The position numbers were made by a program, and so were the translations under genes. The notes below the pieces were generated by a model. The model was not told the DNA's origin, did not search any database, and worked only from the letters and a program-made list of their open reading frames with translations. From Aedes albopictus (taxonomy: Eukaryota; Arthropoda; Insecta; Diptera; Culicidae): a stretch of 64,000 bases of DNA. How positions within the stretch are numbered: position 1 is the first letter of the stretch; the number at the start of each line of letters is the position of its first letter. The stretch lies in NCBI RefSeq assembly GCF_035046485.1, contig NC_085136.1, positions 298,383,080-298,447,079 of the forward strand. Reading direction: 5' to 3'. Positions 23,691 through 34,790 of the stretch are shown here, in pieces.

Positions 23691-24620
23691 TTTCTTATCG
23701 ATAATCATTTTTCATTGCAGTGCCTGGTCACAATCGATTTTCGCTTCTCTTTCGTAAACCCTCGTATTGTTCCGCTTGGTGAAAAACTTTAACTTTTAAT
23801 GAAGGTTATCGCTTGTTTACAACGTTAGCGACACATAGCAGTTGTCAAAATAAGGCATAGTCTTTTTAATACAGAGCCTCAAAGGTGTAAATGCGTAAAC
23901 AAATGCGTCTGATTTGTCTCTTTTTGCAAATAATAAAGCCAGGGTTAATAAAAGTAATGTGGTTCGACGCTGAATTGAAATAGACTTGCTGTTTCACCTA
24001 CGGCCACAGCGTCCAATAAGCTGAACTTTTGGAACGTCCGTTAGAAAATGATACTATGTAACACGTACCTGAAACTTGGAATACTTTAATACTGTGATCT
24101 TCAACGTACATCAGCACCAACATCGGTTTCAAACAATAAACATTCCTCCCTGCTTACTTAAGACATACTTAAGACGATTTACATGACCAACTTCAATTAG
24201 ATGGATATGTGTAAACCCCAGGACGCACATGTTTGAAGGTCGAATCCACTTTACCACTGACTGTGTCGTTGTCGCCGCATTATTATTAAATCAGTAATTT
24301 CCCTTTTTTTCTTGTTTTCACTGCCACTCGTCACGACGATAAGAGTCCTCTTGGCAAACACAGCCTCCACTCCGAGTGGTTTTCCCTTTCGATCGTATGC
24401 CGAGCAACTAGGTAAACGCCTTCTAATGTCTCCGATTCCTACAACAGCTGGATGTCGAAACCGCTTTCAGCAGCGATAGGGGCTTCCATACATGTTGTGA
24501 TACACATGTAAAGCGGAGGCAAATTACCCAACTTGGATGCCGGGCGGCGCGGAATGATTGTTGTCGTCTTGCGTTTGGATTGCTACACTTTACCGGTTTT
24601 ATGACCTACACAGACTGGAA
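23691..24620. other. No recognised gene
   Basis: Includes probable flanking parts of the mariner element (23700-23900) and then moderately AT-rich DNA. On the minus strand 24360-24560 gives GIGDIRRRLP and AYDRKGKPLGVEAVF in an interrupted frame that I could not assign. Confidence 0.3.
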
Positions 24621-25913
24621 GACGCTGCCTGACTTACTGGATGAATGAGAGAAGTGCGATTGCAAGAGCGGATGTCTGCCACCGGTGCTTGTCGCAGCCG
24701 CCTGAAAGTGTAAGTGATCCTATCTCTGCCCGCCCGTTTCAGTTGAATTCGAAGAAGCTACGACGCGGCTCGGAGAAGAGTTATTACTTTCACTATCGAA
24801 GACACGGGAGGCTGACCAGTTGTCGTGGAGGGTTCGCATTCTGGGTTTTGGGTAATTAGCGATAAGGTGTGATTTATAAGGTGTATATCGGGAGGGCGAT
24901 ATATACCATGGTGTTTATCAATATGATTTAAGCTGGTAACAAACTGAAATTTCTTCATTGACATTAAGACTTATCGAAAGCTTTATAAACGTTCGAGTCT
25001 TAAGCCTCAAAGTATACCAATGATGTTTAAATGTTTTACATATGTAGAAGTGACGCGACACAAGATGTGAAATAAACTTTTACATTTCAAAAAGATTTAA
25101 GTCATAAAAGACTAAACAATCTGATAATCATCTAGTAAATGCTCAAAATCATTCCAAAATGAATGCTACCATACAAGTGTTAATGTTAGCTGGTGCCAGT
25201 TCACGGCATTGTAACACATTGCCCAGACTGTCGAACATCCGGAGACAGACAAGAACCAGTTTATCTGCAACTCGTCACGTACCATGGAAAGATAGTGAAA
25301 GTAATGACTACATACTCCTCCTCATCCTCACGCCAACCACCCGGCATCGATTACAACCCCATTCAGCGAAACTCGATAGGGACCACTTACACTTTCAACC
25401 AAGTGGACAAATAGACCTGACGTCCTCCACCCAGTAGCAGATAGCCACAGCATCCACCATGAGCTCCGTTCGTCCACCCATCTCTTGGAACCGGATTGCC
25501 AACTCGGTCACAGTGTCGATGCTCTTCTATAGGCAGGGATTCCACGAGAAGAGCATCTTCAGCCGGTTGGGTAATTTGCTCTCGTGTTTGCCTTTGGGTT
25601 TCACGATGACTCCAATGAGATTGGACGAGATGTGCTTAGCAACTATCTACACTTGGATTAGTGTATTCGAAGAGGGAAATTTCTATATTATCTTCATTGG
25701 AAGAAAAAGGGAAATTATTGCGATTAAATAAGTCATTGCAATAGTAGCATTGCTGTTTGAATAATTAGGTATTCACTAGCTTGCATCTTATGAGTATCGC
25801 GGGTATCGCAGTGTTTATAGCTGGTGCTAATGGGTAGATTGTTGACTGAACATGAGGAATCTCATTTCAGTCAGCTTACCATGGCAGTGATAAAATTCAA
25901 TGACACAATTCAA
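24621..25913. other. Low-copy-looking island with short coding-like frames
   Basis: Balanced composition distinguishes 24640-25700 from its surroundings. A plus-strand frame bounded by stops at 25187 and 25412 reads VHGIVTHCPDC and ends with YNPIQRNSIGTTYTFNQVDK. The minus strand at 25640-25510 reads SNLIGVIVKPKGKHESKLPN before a stop. Neither is recognised. No consistent splice structure was found, so no gene is called. It may be a decayed gene, an exon of an unknown gene or an uncharacterised element. Confidence 0.25.
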
Positions 25914-25928
25914 ACATAAACTTAGGTT

Positions 25929-26452
25929 GGAACTGTTGGAAATGCTTTGACATCCATGTGCACAACAGAACATGTGCTCGATGAACAAATTGAGATATGA
26001 ATTATGAAAAGAAATCCACGTACTCCGGTGAGACTCGAACTCACGACACCCAATTCGCTAGACGGGCGCTTCTATTCCTTCAAGCTACGGAGTTACTCGA
26101 CTATCTCCGTCGCCAGCAGGCCTAGAGCTGAACTCGATTCAGTTCCAACCGAAGGAGATTTGGATTGTGAAAAGATGATAACCATGTGCGACTGTAGAAT
26201 CGAGTTTAGTTCTAGGCCTACTGGCGACGGAGATAGTCGAGTGACTCCGTAGCTTGAAGGAATAGAAGCGCCCGTCTAGCGAATTGGGAGTCGTGAGTTC
26301 GAGTCTCACCGGAGTACGTGGATTTTTTTTCATAATTCAAATCTCAATTTATTCATCGGGCACATGTTTTGTTGTGCACATGAATGTCAAAGCATTTTCA
26401 ACAGTGTAATTTCCCACATGGCTTGGTCAGCTAAAGCAAAATCAAGAAATAG
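25929..26452. mobile_element. Palindromic retroposon carrying a tRNA-like cloverleaf on each arm
   Basis: Arms 25932-26139 and 26198-26405 are inverted copies. Each holds a full tRNA-like fold: on the plus strand about 26244-26317, with acceptor stem ACTCCG / CGGAGT, D arm GCTT..AAGC, a 7-nt anticodon loop CTAGCGA (anticodon AGC, alanine-like) and T arm GTGAG TTCGAGT CTCAC. The minus-strand twin lies at about 26096-26023. A 15-bp ACATAAACTTAGGTT flanks the unit (25914-25928, 26453-26467), the signature of target-primed retroposition rather than DNA transposition. A partial A-box-like TGGCTTGGTCAGCTAAAGC lies near the right end (26419-26437). Confidence 0.75.
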
Positions 26453-26519
26453 ACATAAACTTAGGTTTAGGTTTAGTCCAAGAGACAAATAAGGAACGGT
26501 ACTAACTTGATTATTGGAT
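26453..26519. other. Spacer with GGTTTA repeats
   Basis: Contains the right target duplication and three TTAGGT(TTAGGT)-like units next to it. It is too short to be called telomeric. Confidence 0.4.
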
Positions 26520-26869
26520 ATTGCCGGAAAATCCTGTTTGGACCATATTGTCACACTCCGTATCATCTTGGAGCAAATCAATGAATTCTAAGAGTCTCTC
26601 TGCATTGATTACGAAAAAGCTTTCGACCGTCTCAATCACGGAAACATGTGTGAAGCCTTCAGCCGCAAGGGTCCCCCTGAGAAAAACATCGGCCTCATTG
26701 AAGCAACAGTACAGGGCATTTTCGTGCAGAGTACTGCACAACGGTGTTTTGTCCGATCCCAAAGATGTACACTATCACCGCTATTGTTCCTCATCGTAAT
26801 CGACGAGATCCTGGTAGGTGCGATTGACCGTGAACCAAATTGTGTATTGCTGTGGCAGCCCATTACCAT
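26520..26869 (+). pseudogene. Non-LTR reverse transcriptase relic, upstream part
   Basis: Plus-strand reading gives IDYEKAFDRLNHGNMCEAFS (reverse transcriptase motif A with the catalytic Asp), then GLIEATVQGIFVQSTAQRCF and LSPLLFLIVIDEIL (motif B region, G..QG lost). Frameshifts and missing residues show decay. The reading ends at QPIT, where a hAT-type foldback is inserted at 26870. The clade was not settled. Confidence 0.75.
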
Positions 26870-28058
26870 TAGGCCTGTCCAGCTTTTCAAAAATGTTCTC
26901 TGATTCTCAAGTCCACCCCCATATTTTGATTGGCATCCTAAAAGAAGTATCTGGTCAAAATTTCAGCCAAATCCATTGAAATTAAGAGGTGCATCAAATC
27001 AATTTTGTGTTTTTCGACTATGTTTGAACTTCAAAAAATCATAACTACACTAAAACATGTCAAAACTTAATTCTTTCGTCAGAAGTTGAAAGCTATACTT
27101 GTTTGCTACAACTTCTCCGAACAACGTGTGCCAATAAAATTGAAGGAAACATGTGTAATTATTACTTTTGTAATCAGAAAATCCTTAAAAAGTTGAATTT
27201 TTGATAGATTTCGTTCTGGAACACCCTAATATACTTAATAAGTTGGATTTTTCAAAACGGCATCATATTCTCCAATGTTTTTTGGTTATTTGCTTCTTTG
27301 ACACCAATGCTGTGGGAGTTGAGCAAAAATTACTAAAATTCGTGAAAGCCAAATGTGGCCTAAAAACTAGCTTTTCGGGTGCAATCACGCTTTGGCGCGC
27401 AAAAAGTGGCATCGCGTCAGCACTATATGATAGCCAACACCTGTCATCGCGCTTGTTTGTTATCACCCGTGGTAGGGGGTAGCCAAGGCAAACTACAAGG
27501 AAGCAAAGCTACTACGTTCAGTACAATTTCGCGCCACAATGTGATTGCCTCCAAAAAGCTAGTTTTTAGGCCACATTTGGCTTTCATGAATTTTAGTAAT
27601 TTTTGCTCAACTCCCACAGCATTGGTGTCAAAGAAGCAAATAACCAAAAAACATTGGAGAATATGATGCCGTTTTGAAAAATCCGACTTATTAAGTATAT
27701 TAGGGTGTTCCAGAACGAAATCTATCAAAAATTCAACTTTTTAAGGTTTTTCTGATTACTAAAGTAATAATTACACATGTTTCCTTCAATTTTATTAACA
27801 CACGTTGTTCGGAGAAGTTGTAGCAAACAAGTATAGCTTTCAATTTCTGCCGAAAGAATTAAGTTTTGACATGTTTTAGTGTAGTTATGATTTTTTGAAG
27901 TTCAAAAATAGTCGAAAAACACAAAATTGATTTGATGCACCTCTTAATTTCAATGGATTTGGCTGAAATTTTGACCAGATACTTCTTTTAGGATGCCAAT
28001 CAAAATATGGGGTGGACTTGAGAATCAGAGAACATTTTTGAAAAGCTGGACAGGCCTA
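26870..28058. mobile_element. hAT-type foldback MITE with 8-bp target duplication
   Basis: Near-complete palindrome of 1189 bp with termini TAGGCCTGTCCAGCTTTTCA and its inverse, arms 26870-27465 and 27475-28058. ATTACCAT is duplicated on each side (26862-26869 and 28059-28066). Removing one copy plus the element restores the host reading frame QPITMGHLNDFELADD. The 8-bp duplication and YAGG start point to the hAT superfamily. No transposase frame is present. Confidence 0.9.
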
Positions 28059-28925
28059 ATTACCATGGGACACCTAAATGACTTCGAACTGGCAGATGAC
28101 GTTGCTCTCCTAGCCCAACGGCGCTCTAATACGCAGAGCAAGCTCGGTGATCTTGCCAATCGCTCCTCAGTGGCAGGTCTTACCATCAACGTCAACAAGA
28201 CCAAATCGTTGGATGTAAGCACGGTCAACCTTTCCAGCTTTACAGAAGCTGGGCCATTAGTGGAGAATGTTGAAAGCCTCCAATATCTTGGTAGTCAGAT
28301 GGTGGCCGATGGTGGCACCAAAGGTGCACGGATCAAGAAGGCGATTGCTACCTTTGCGAGTTTAAGAAATTTGGAAAAACAATCAGATTAGTTGACGCCC
28401 CAAAATCCGATTTGAACTCGAACGCGAAATCTGTTCTGGTGTACACCAGTGAAACTTGGTGTGTATCAGCAGAGAACGCTCAAAGGTTGCAGGCATCAAA
28501 AGATGCCTACGGTATATAGTTCGTGCATGGTGGCCTCAAAATTGGATCTTCAACGTGGAGCTCCATGGTCGATGTCGGGAGCGAAAGTGAAGGTGGGTCG
28601 GCCACACTCTACGCAGGGGCGTAAACGAAATTTGCAAGCAAGCGATAGCCCGTGCACAAGGGGGATTTTTGTGTTAAATCCCCCCATTACCGACCCCTTT
28701 TGCAGAAATTGGAAAAAACCTCTCCCTTGGCGCCACTTCTGCGTACGGGCCTGAGCAGGACATCGCAGCAGAGGCTCATGACGACGCAGTCTTATCAACG
28801 AAATCAAGCAAGTCGACAGAAATTTGACTTGGCCACAGGTCAAGGCGATGGCTGGCAACCGCCCAGGATGGAGATCTTTCAATTCGGCACTCTGCACCAC
28901 CGTGGGTGTCCAGGACTGAAAGTAA
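28059..28925 (+). pseudogene. Non-LTR reverse transcriptase relic, downstream part
   Basis: Resumes after the foldback with MGHLNDFELADDVALLAQRR, the motif C region in which YADD/FADD has become LADD. It continues through the thumb-like GLTINVNKTKSLDV and SLQYLGSQMVADGG segments in frame to about 28390, then in shifted frames to RNLTWPQVKAMAGNRPGWRS near 28810-28880, the usual C-terminal tail. About 28615-28745 looks like foreign sequence inside the tail. It is the same copy as the upstream part; it is dead. Confidence 0.75.
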
Positions 28926-30221
28926 ATAAGAGAATCTTGAGAATCTTCCAGGATTCCCGAATTCCTTCCGATTTCTCCTGAAGCGTTTTAACGAGGATCT
29001 TACAGATTTTTCTTACAAAGGTTTAAAAAAGTGGGATTTTTCCCGTGATTTCTCCTGAGTTTTTGTTGGGATTTCTTGTAGGATTCATTCCGAGATCTCC
29101 ACAAGTACAAGAGTTTTTCTCAGGATATATTGCAGGCTTTGTCACAGACTTTCTAGAGTTTCGCTTGGCATTCATCTTGAAGATTTTCCGCGATTCATTC
29201 CGGTGTTCCTCATGTGACACTCCCAAGAAATTCTCCCAGGATTCCTCCCAGAGTTAGGAGTTGTTCATGGGATTTCCACTAGATTTTATAACCAGTATTA
29301 CATGATTCTTTTGCAGGAGATCTTCTCGGCATCTCTTCCGAGGTTTCTTCAGTAATTTCAACAAGAAATTCTCGTGAGCTTGCTAGTATCTCCCTAAATT
29401 TATACACGAGTTTCAGCAGGTATATTGCCAAAAGGTTCCCGCTGTTTAATTTTTTTTAGTTTCACCTGAGATTTCTCTCGGGGTTTTTTCGCGGAACTAG
29501 TTTCAGAATTCTGCAGGCACGTTTGCTGTTATTTCTCATGGAGTTTTTCTCGTGATTTATTCCAGAGCATTTTTCTGACTTTTCCGCGTAGTTGATTTCT
29601 TGCAGTCATCCACCGGAGATTATTCTTCTATAGATTTTCTCGGAATTGTTCCCATAGATTGTTTCGAAACCCCAATGGGAAATCGTTCCAAAATTATGGA
29701 TGCTCTTTTTTGGGATTTATTTTATAGCTGTTCCCGGGAGTTTTACTGAGATGTTTCAGGAGTTTTTCTCGAAATGTCACCCGGGATAAAATATTCCTTG
29801 TGATAAATTCCCGGGAAAATATCGGAAGGAAGCCAAGTGAAATCTTGCTAGCAGATCCACAAAGAAAAACTAGGACCTCTCGGATAAAAAGTGCTAAAAG
29901 TAATCCCTGAAGGAAATATTAACGAAATTCAAGGAGGAACTCCGAAAACCTTTTAAGTTTATCCTGGGAGAAACTATGGGCAAAATCCCGTTAGGAAATC
30001 AAAGAGAAATAGTGGAAAACTCTATGTAAAAAAATCATGGGTGAGCTTCTGCAAGAACCTGTCAAAAATCCATAGAGAAACTGTTGGAAAACCACCAGAA
30101 GAAATTGCTGAAGGAGCTTGGATAAATTTTGGCAGGATCTCCGGGAGGAATCCAACTAGAAGCTCTGGAAGCATATAGGGAAAACTTTTGAAAAAAATCC
30201 CGATAAAAAACTAGATATATA
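28926..30221. repeat. Degenerate 12-bp minisatellite array, fourth block
   Basis: Begins with GGGATTTCTCCTG-like units (29030-29200) and shifts to the GGAAGAAATTTC-like variant after about 29830. It is interrupted by a foldback at 30224 and resumes at 31320. Confidence 0.7.
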
Positions 30222-30223
30222 TA

Positions 30224-31317
30224 CAGTCATTCCATAGAAAAACGATATAGTGCATCTCCGATTGTCGTGAAACTTAGTGGGCTTGTAGTTCTTCGGAAAT
30301 AATTAGACCCGTATTTTTTTTATTTCGTCATTAGGGTGACCAATTTTCATATAAGGTGGTCCAAAAAATTAGGGTTTTTCAAAACTAAAAATTTTCAAAA
30401 AATCGTAACTTTTGAACCATTTGACCAATTTTGAACTTTTTTTTTTGTTTGAAAGCTATTGAATTGTAGTTTTCAGGAAAAATACGTTAAAGGGGCTGAA
30501 ATGTAAAGAGTACTATAAAATATGCAAATACATTAGTTTTTTCACGTTTTCATGGTCTCGGGACCAAAGAGGTACCCTGGTTTTATATTTTTATCAGAAA
30601 ATTCAGGAAATTTGGCGTAACATATCAAAAAATCAGAAATGTATGTTGTTTTGTTTTTGAGATATGATTTTTTGAATATAGAGAGTCATATATTTTAGTA
30701 CTAGCTACTCTAAAATTGCTTGAAATTGCAAATTCTCATAAAACTATGCATAGTATTGCTTTTTTAAGTGATTCCTGGTGGTTTTGGTATCCATAATATT
30801 ATAAGGAATCAAAATATAATCAAATTTAAAAAAGTGTCTTGTATGGGAAAATTTGACCTTTTATTTTCAAAAAATCATATCTCAAAATTTAAAAAACATA
30901 CATCTCTGACTTTTTGATATGTTACGCCAAATTTCCTGAATTTTCTGATGATAATATAATACCAGGGTACCTCTTTGGTCCCGAGACCATAAAAACGTGA
31001 AAAAACTAATATGTTTGCATATTTTATAGTACTCTTTACATTTAAGCCCCTTTAACGTATTTTTCCTGAAAACTACAACTCAATAGCTTTCAAACAAAAA
31101 AAGAAGTTTAAAATCGGTCAACTGGTTCAAAAGTTACGATTTTTTGAAAATTTTTAGTTTTGAAAAACCTTAATTTTTTGGACCACCCTATATGAAAATT
31201 GGTCACCCTAATGACGAAATAAAAAAATACGGGTCAATTTATTTGCGAAGAACTACAAGCCCATCAAGTTTCACGACAATCGGAGATGCACTATAACGTT
31301 TTTCTATGGAATGGCTG
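30224..31317. mobile_element. 1.1-kb foldback element inside the repeat array
   Basis: Halves 30224-30760 and 30780-31317 are inverted copies. Termini are CAGTCATTCCATAGAAAAAC and, read inward from the right, CAGCCATTCCATAGAAAAAC. TA flanks both ends (30222-30223, 31318-31319). The same repeat type on both sides shows insertion into an existing array. Confidence 0.85.
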
Positions 31318-31742
31318 TATATAGAAATTCTTACTAAATCTGTTGAATTTAAAAAAGCAATTGTGAAAGAAATCCATGGTGGGATCCCGGAAGGAATTCA
31401 AAAAAGAATCATAGATAGAATGTTGAAAGAAATTTTCAAAGGAATTCTGAAACGAATTCGGGAGAGGCTTTAATAAAAATGTTTGAACAAATCTCTGAAA
31501 GAACTCCTCATTTTTAAGTGTTCTTTGTTATTCACCTGAATAGGCAATGTAATCAGAACCCTCAGAATCCCTGAACGTTTCTTATTTTTAGAGTGTTTGC
31601 ATGTCATTTCTTGCAGTTGACCAAAAAGAACTGTGGAAAACTCTAGCAATATTTCTTAACCGATCTTTATTCTATTTCCGAAGGAGTTAAGCAAAATAGT
31701 ATGTACTTGGTAGAATTTCGCTATCTGGTGGAATTTCAAGGG
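31318..31742. repeat. Remainder of the interrupted 12-bp array and spacer
   Basis: GGAATTCTGAAACG / GAAAGAAATTTTCAAA units continue to about 31510. From there to 31742 nothing specific is seen. Confidence 0.5.
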
Positions 31743-31765
31743 TGGAATTATGCGTATTTCGAATT

Positions 31766-32155
31766 CACATATCACCTTACGAACACTATAAATAACCCCC
31801 TATCCAAGGATCGCATCACCAACCCAACGGTGACTCCCAGATATCCCACCCTTTCCGTTTAACAAATACCCCAGTCCGTGCTGGTTGTGGGGATGTAGAG
31901 GTGATCTCGGTCTTTAGTAGCAACAACCAGCACAATCTAACTTTCCTTTCCCTTCCCAACTAACTGACTATTAGGACATGGCCGGCGCCTTTATTGATCC
32001 AAAATGTATGAGGTACTTAAATTGCACTGTGAGAATAAGTGGAGTGTCCCAGCCCTTATTCATTTGGATCTCAGTACAATTGGTACCAGCTCAGATCAAT
32101 CACGGAGGAGCAACCATTGACATGTATAGTCAGATTTGATCGTGATCATGATCGA
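31766..32155 (+). mobile_element. Short retroposon (SINE or truncated LINE 3' end) with 23-bp target duplication
   Basis: TGGAATTATGCG.ATTTCGAATT occurs on both sides (31743-31765 and 32156-32178, one difference). The 390-bp insert ends in a TGATCG-type simple tail on the right, so its 3' end is on the plus side. It contains no coding frame that I recognise. Confidence 0.7.
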
Positions 32156-32178
32156 TGGAATTATGCGCATTTCGAATT

Positions 32179-32289
32179 GATTTTTTTGAGGATATTTCTC
32201 TATAATTTTTAAAAAATACATAAATTTAAAAATGTGGATAAATTTTCTACATATTTTTTGAAGTTAAGTGCCAAACCTAACCTAATTCA
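32179..32289. other. AT-rich spacer
   Basis: No feature seen before the next array. Confidence 0.4.
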
Positions 32290-34790
32290 TCATACACATC
32301 TCGTCAGAAGTTTCTTCAAAGATTCATTCAGGAAGATTTAGAGATGTCTCAAGGAGTTTCAACGAGGAATCTTTTCAGAAAATCTCTCAGAAATTCCGAA
32401 AGGAGTTCCTTCAGTGATTACTCCAGGAGTTCAAGCAGTGAACCTTTCAGGAGGATTCAGGAATGCCTCCTGGAGATCCATCAGTGATTGATTCAGAAGA
32501 TCCTTCAGGGATTTTCATAGGAGGTTCTTCAGAGATTAGTCAAGGGGCTTCTTTAGGGATGCCTTCTGAAGTTCCAAGAGGGATTATATTAAGAACTAGT
32601 TTAGAAATTCCTTCAGATATTCCTCCAGTAGTTTTTTCGGGAATTTCTCTAGATTTCCAATCAGAGATTTCTCCTAGCGTTGCTTTACGGATCTCTCTTC
32701 AAGAATAACTAAATGTGTTCTATCAAGGGTTCCTGCCGGAATTCCTTGTGGGATTCCTCTTGGAATTTCTTCAGCGATTCCCATAGGAGGTTCTTCCGAA
32801 ATTAGTTAAGGAGTATCTTTAGGCATCCCTTCTAAAGTACCTAGAACGTTTTTTTTTAAAGAATTAGTTCAAGAGTTCTTTCAGAGATTCCCCCGGGAGT
32901 TCCTTCAGGAATTTCACTAGATTTCCAATCAGAAATTTCTCCTGACGTTCCTTTCGAATCTACCTAGGAGTTCTTTCATGGATCGCTACAGGAAATGAAG
33001 AATTCCTCCAGGAGTTCCATCAAGGGAGGCTGAAGGAGTTTCTTCAAGGATTCCTCCAGGCAATAAATAATGACTACTTATTATTGGGGTTTTCAACCCG
33101 AGGAAATTCAATCCCCACAGTTCAAGAATTCTTTCAAAAATTTCTCCAGAAGTTCCTCCTGGAATTTATTCAAGGATCCATCTTAAAATACATTTTTGGA
33201 ATTCATCTTGGAACTCCTTCAGAATGCCTCATGGACATTTTCCAGAGATTCCTTCGGAAGTTCTTCTAGGGATTCCTCTAAGAGTTCCTTCAAGTATTCC
33301 TAAAGAAGTCCCTCCAGAGAGTAATGCAGGAGTCCCTTCGATGATTCCTACAGTATAGTTTTTTTTTTCTGGAATTGCTTCAGAAGTTCTCTCAGTGACC
33401 TATCCAAGAGTTTTTTTCAGAGATCTTCGCAGTAGTTCCAGGAGGATTCAGCAATGCCTCCTAGTATTTCATTAGGGATTTCTTCAGAAGTTCCCTCAGC
33501 TATTCTAACAAATCTTTCAGGTATTCTTCCAGAACTTCCTTCAGAGATTCTTCCAGGAGGATTCAGGAAAGCCTTCTGGAGATCCATCAGGAATTCCTCC
33601 ACTCCAGAAGTTCCTTCAGAAGCTCCTGCAGGAGGTCCTTTGAACTTAAATCTAGAAGCTTTTCAGGAACTCCTTCAGTGCTTTCATAAATTCCTCCAGG
33701 AGTTTCAGGTATTACTGAATTACTTCATGCATTCCTCCAGAAGTTCTGTGATACTTTCAGCAGATCCTTCCGGAATTTCTCGGGGATTTGCTACGGAGAT
33801 TCTTACAGGAGAATCTAAGGATACCTCCAGGAGAATTCAGGGGTTCCCCCAGAATTTCTTTAGGAATTCCTTCAAAAAATCATTCAGGGATTAGTCCAGC
33901 AATTCCTTTTAAGAATCCTCCAGGAGTTCCTTAGGGGAGTCCTCGAGCAGTTCTTCCCAGAGTTCTTCTAGGAATCGCTCCTGGGTTTTTTTCGGAGATT
34001 TTCCAGAAAAATTCACAGATTCTTCTTGAGAATCCTTCGGTGATCTCGCTTGAAAAATCTCCGGAGATTTCATATGGAATTCCTACGGGGATTCCTCCTG
34101 CCTTTTTTTTTGGCGATTCCTCCAGGATTACCTTCGAGAACTTCTCCTGGACTTCCTTTGGGAATTCCTCCTGAAGTTCCTTTCGGGGATTCCTCCAGAA
34201 CTTCGTTTGGAGATCCCTCCTGGAATTGCTTCGAGAATTCCTCCTGATTATTCTTCGATGATTCCTCCTTGAAATCCTTTGGAAATTTCCGTTAGATTTC
34301 TTTTCGGTATTCATGCAGGCATTCCTTTAGAGATTTCTGCTGAAAATCTTTCGGGGATTTCTCCTGGATTTCCTCCGAAGGTTCTCACTGGAACTCCTTC
34401 GAGGATTCTAGAATTCCTTAAGAGATTTTTCAGGGATTTCCTTTGGAGATTCCTATTGGAATTCCTTCGGAGATTCGAAATGGAACTTCTCTCAAATTGC
34501 AATCAAGGATTTTTTTCGAAAAATTTTGCGGGGATCTCTGAAAAGAGACGACAAGGGATTCCTGCAGAAGTTCCTTTCAGAATTTCCAGAAGTTCCAGAA
34601 GTTCCAGAAGTTCCAGAATTTCGAACAGAAGTTCCTGCAGGTATTCGTTCAGGCCTTCCTTCACGAGTTCTTTCAGATATTCCTCCAGGAGTTTTCTGGG
34701 ATTCCTTCTGAAGTTCGTTCAAGGTTTCTCCTGGAATTCCATCGGTTCTAAATAGTGCGACTTTATTACATATCAAATTTAGTAGCTTCT
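32290..34790. repeat. Degenerate 12-bp minisatellite array, fifth block (2.5 kb)
   Basis: Long run of TTCCTCCAGGAA / TTCCTTCAGGGA units with mostly 12-bp register. A higher-order piece at 34588-34622 is a tandem of four AGTTCCAGA 9-mers. Overlapping frames of up to 158 codons on both strands translate the repeat (GIPP, RNSS and EFLQ type peptides) and are not called as genes. Confidence 0.8.

Noticed and set aside
24708..24746. Mini-intron between GTAAGT and CGTTTCAG
   Set aside because: About 36 nt, too short for an insect intron, and the flanking peptides are unrecognised.
25510..25680. Ribosomal protein L23-like fragment on the minus strand
   Set aside because: Only a short GVIV.PKG phrase is similar; the following residues do not match the family.
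26244..26317. Functional tRNA-Ala(AGC) gene
   Set aside because: It lies in a palindromic, target-duplicated repeat with a mirror copy, and its D arm is unlike a normal tRNA-Ala. Called SINE-like.
26455..26475. Telomeric repeat (TTAGG-like)
   Set aside because: Only about three imperfect GGTTTA units, next to a retroposon target duplication; mosquitoes are not expected to use it.
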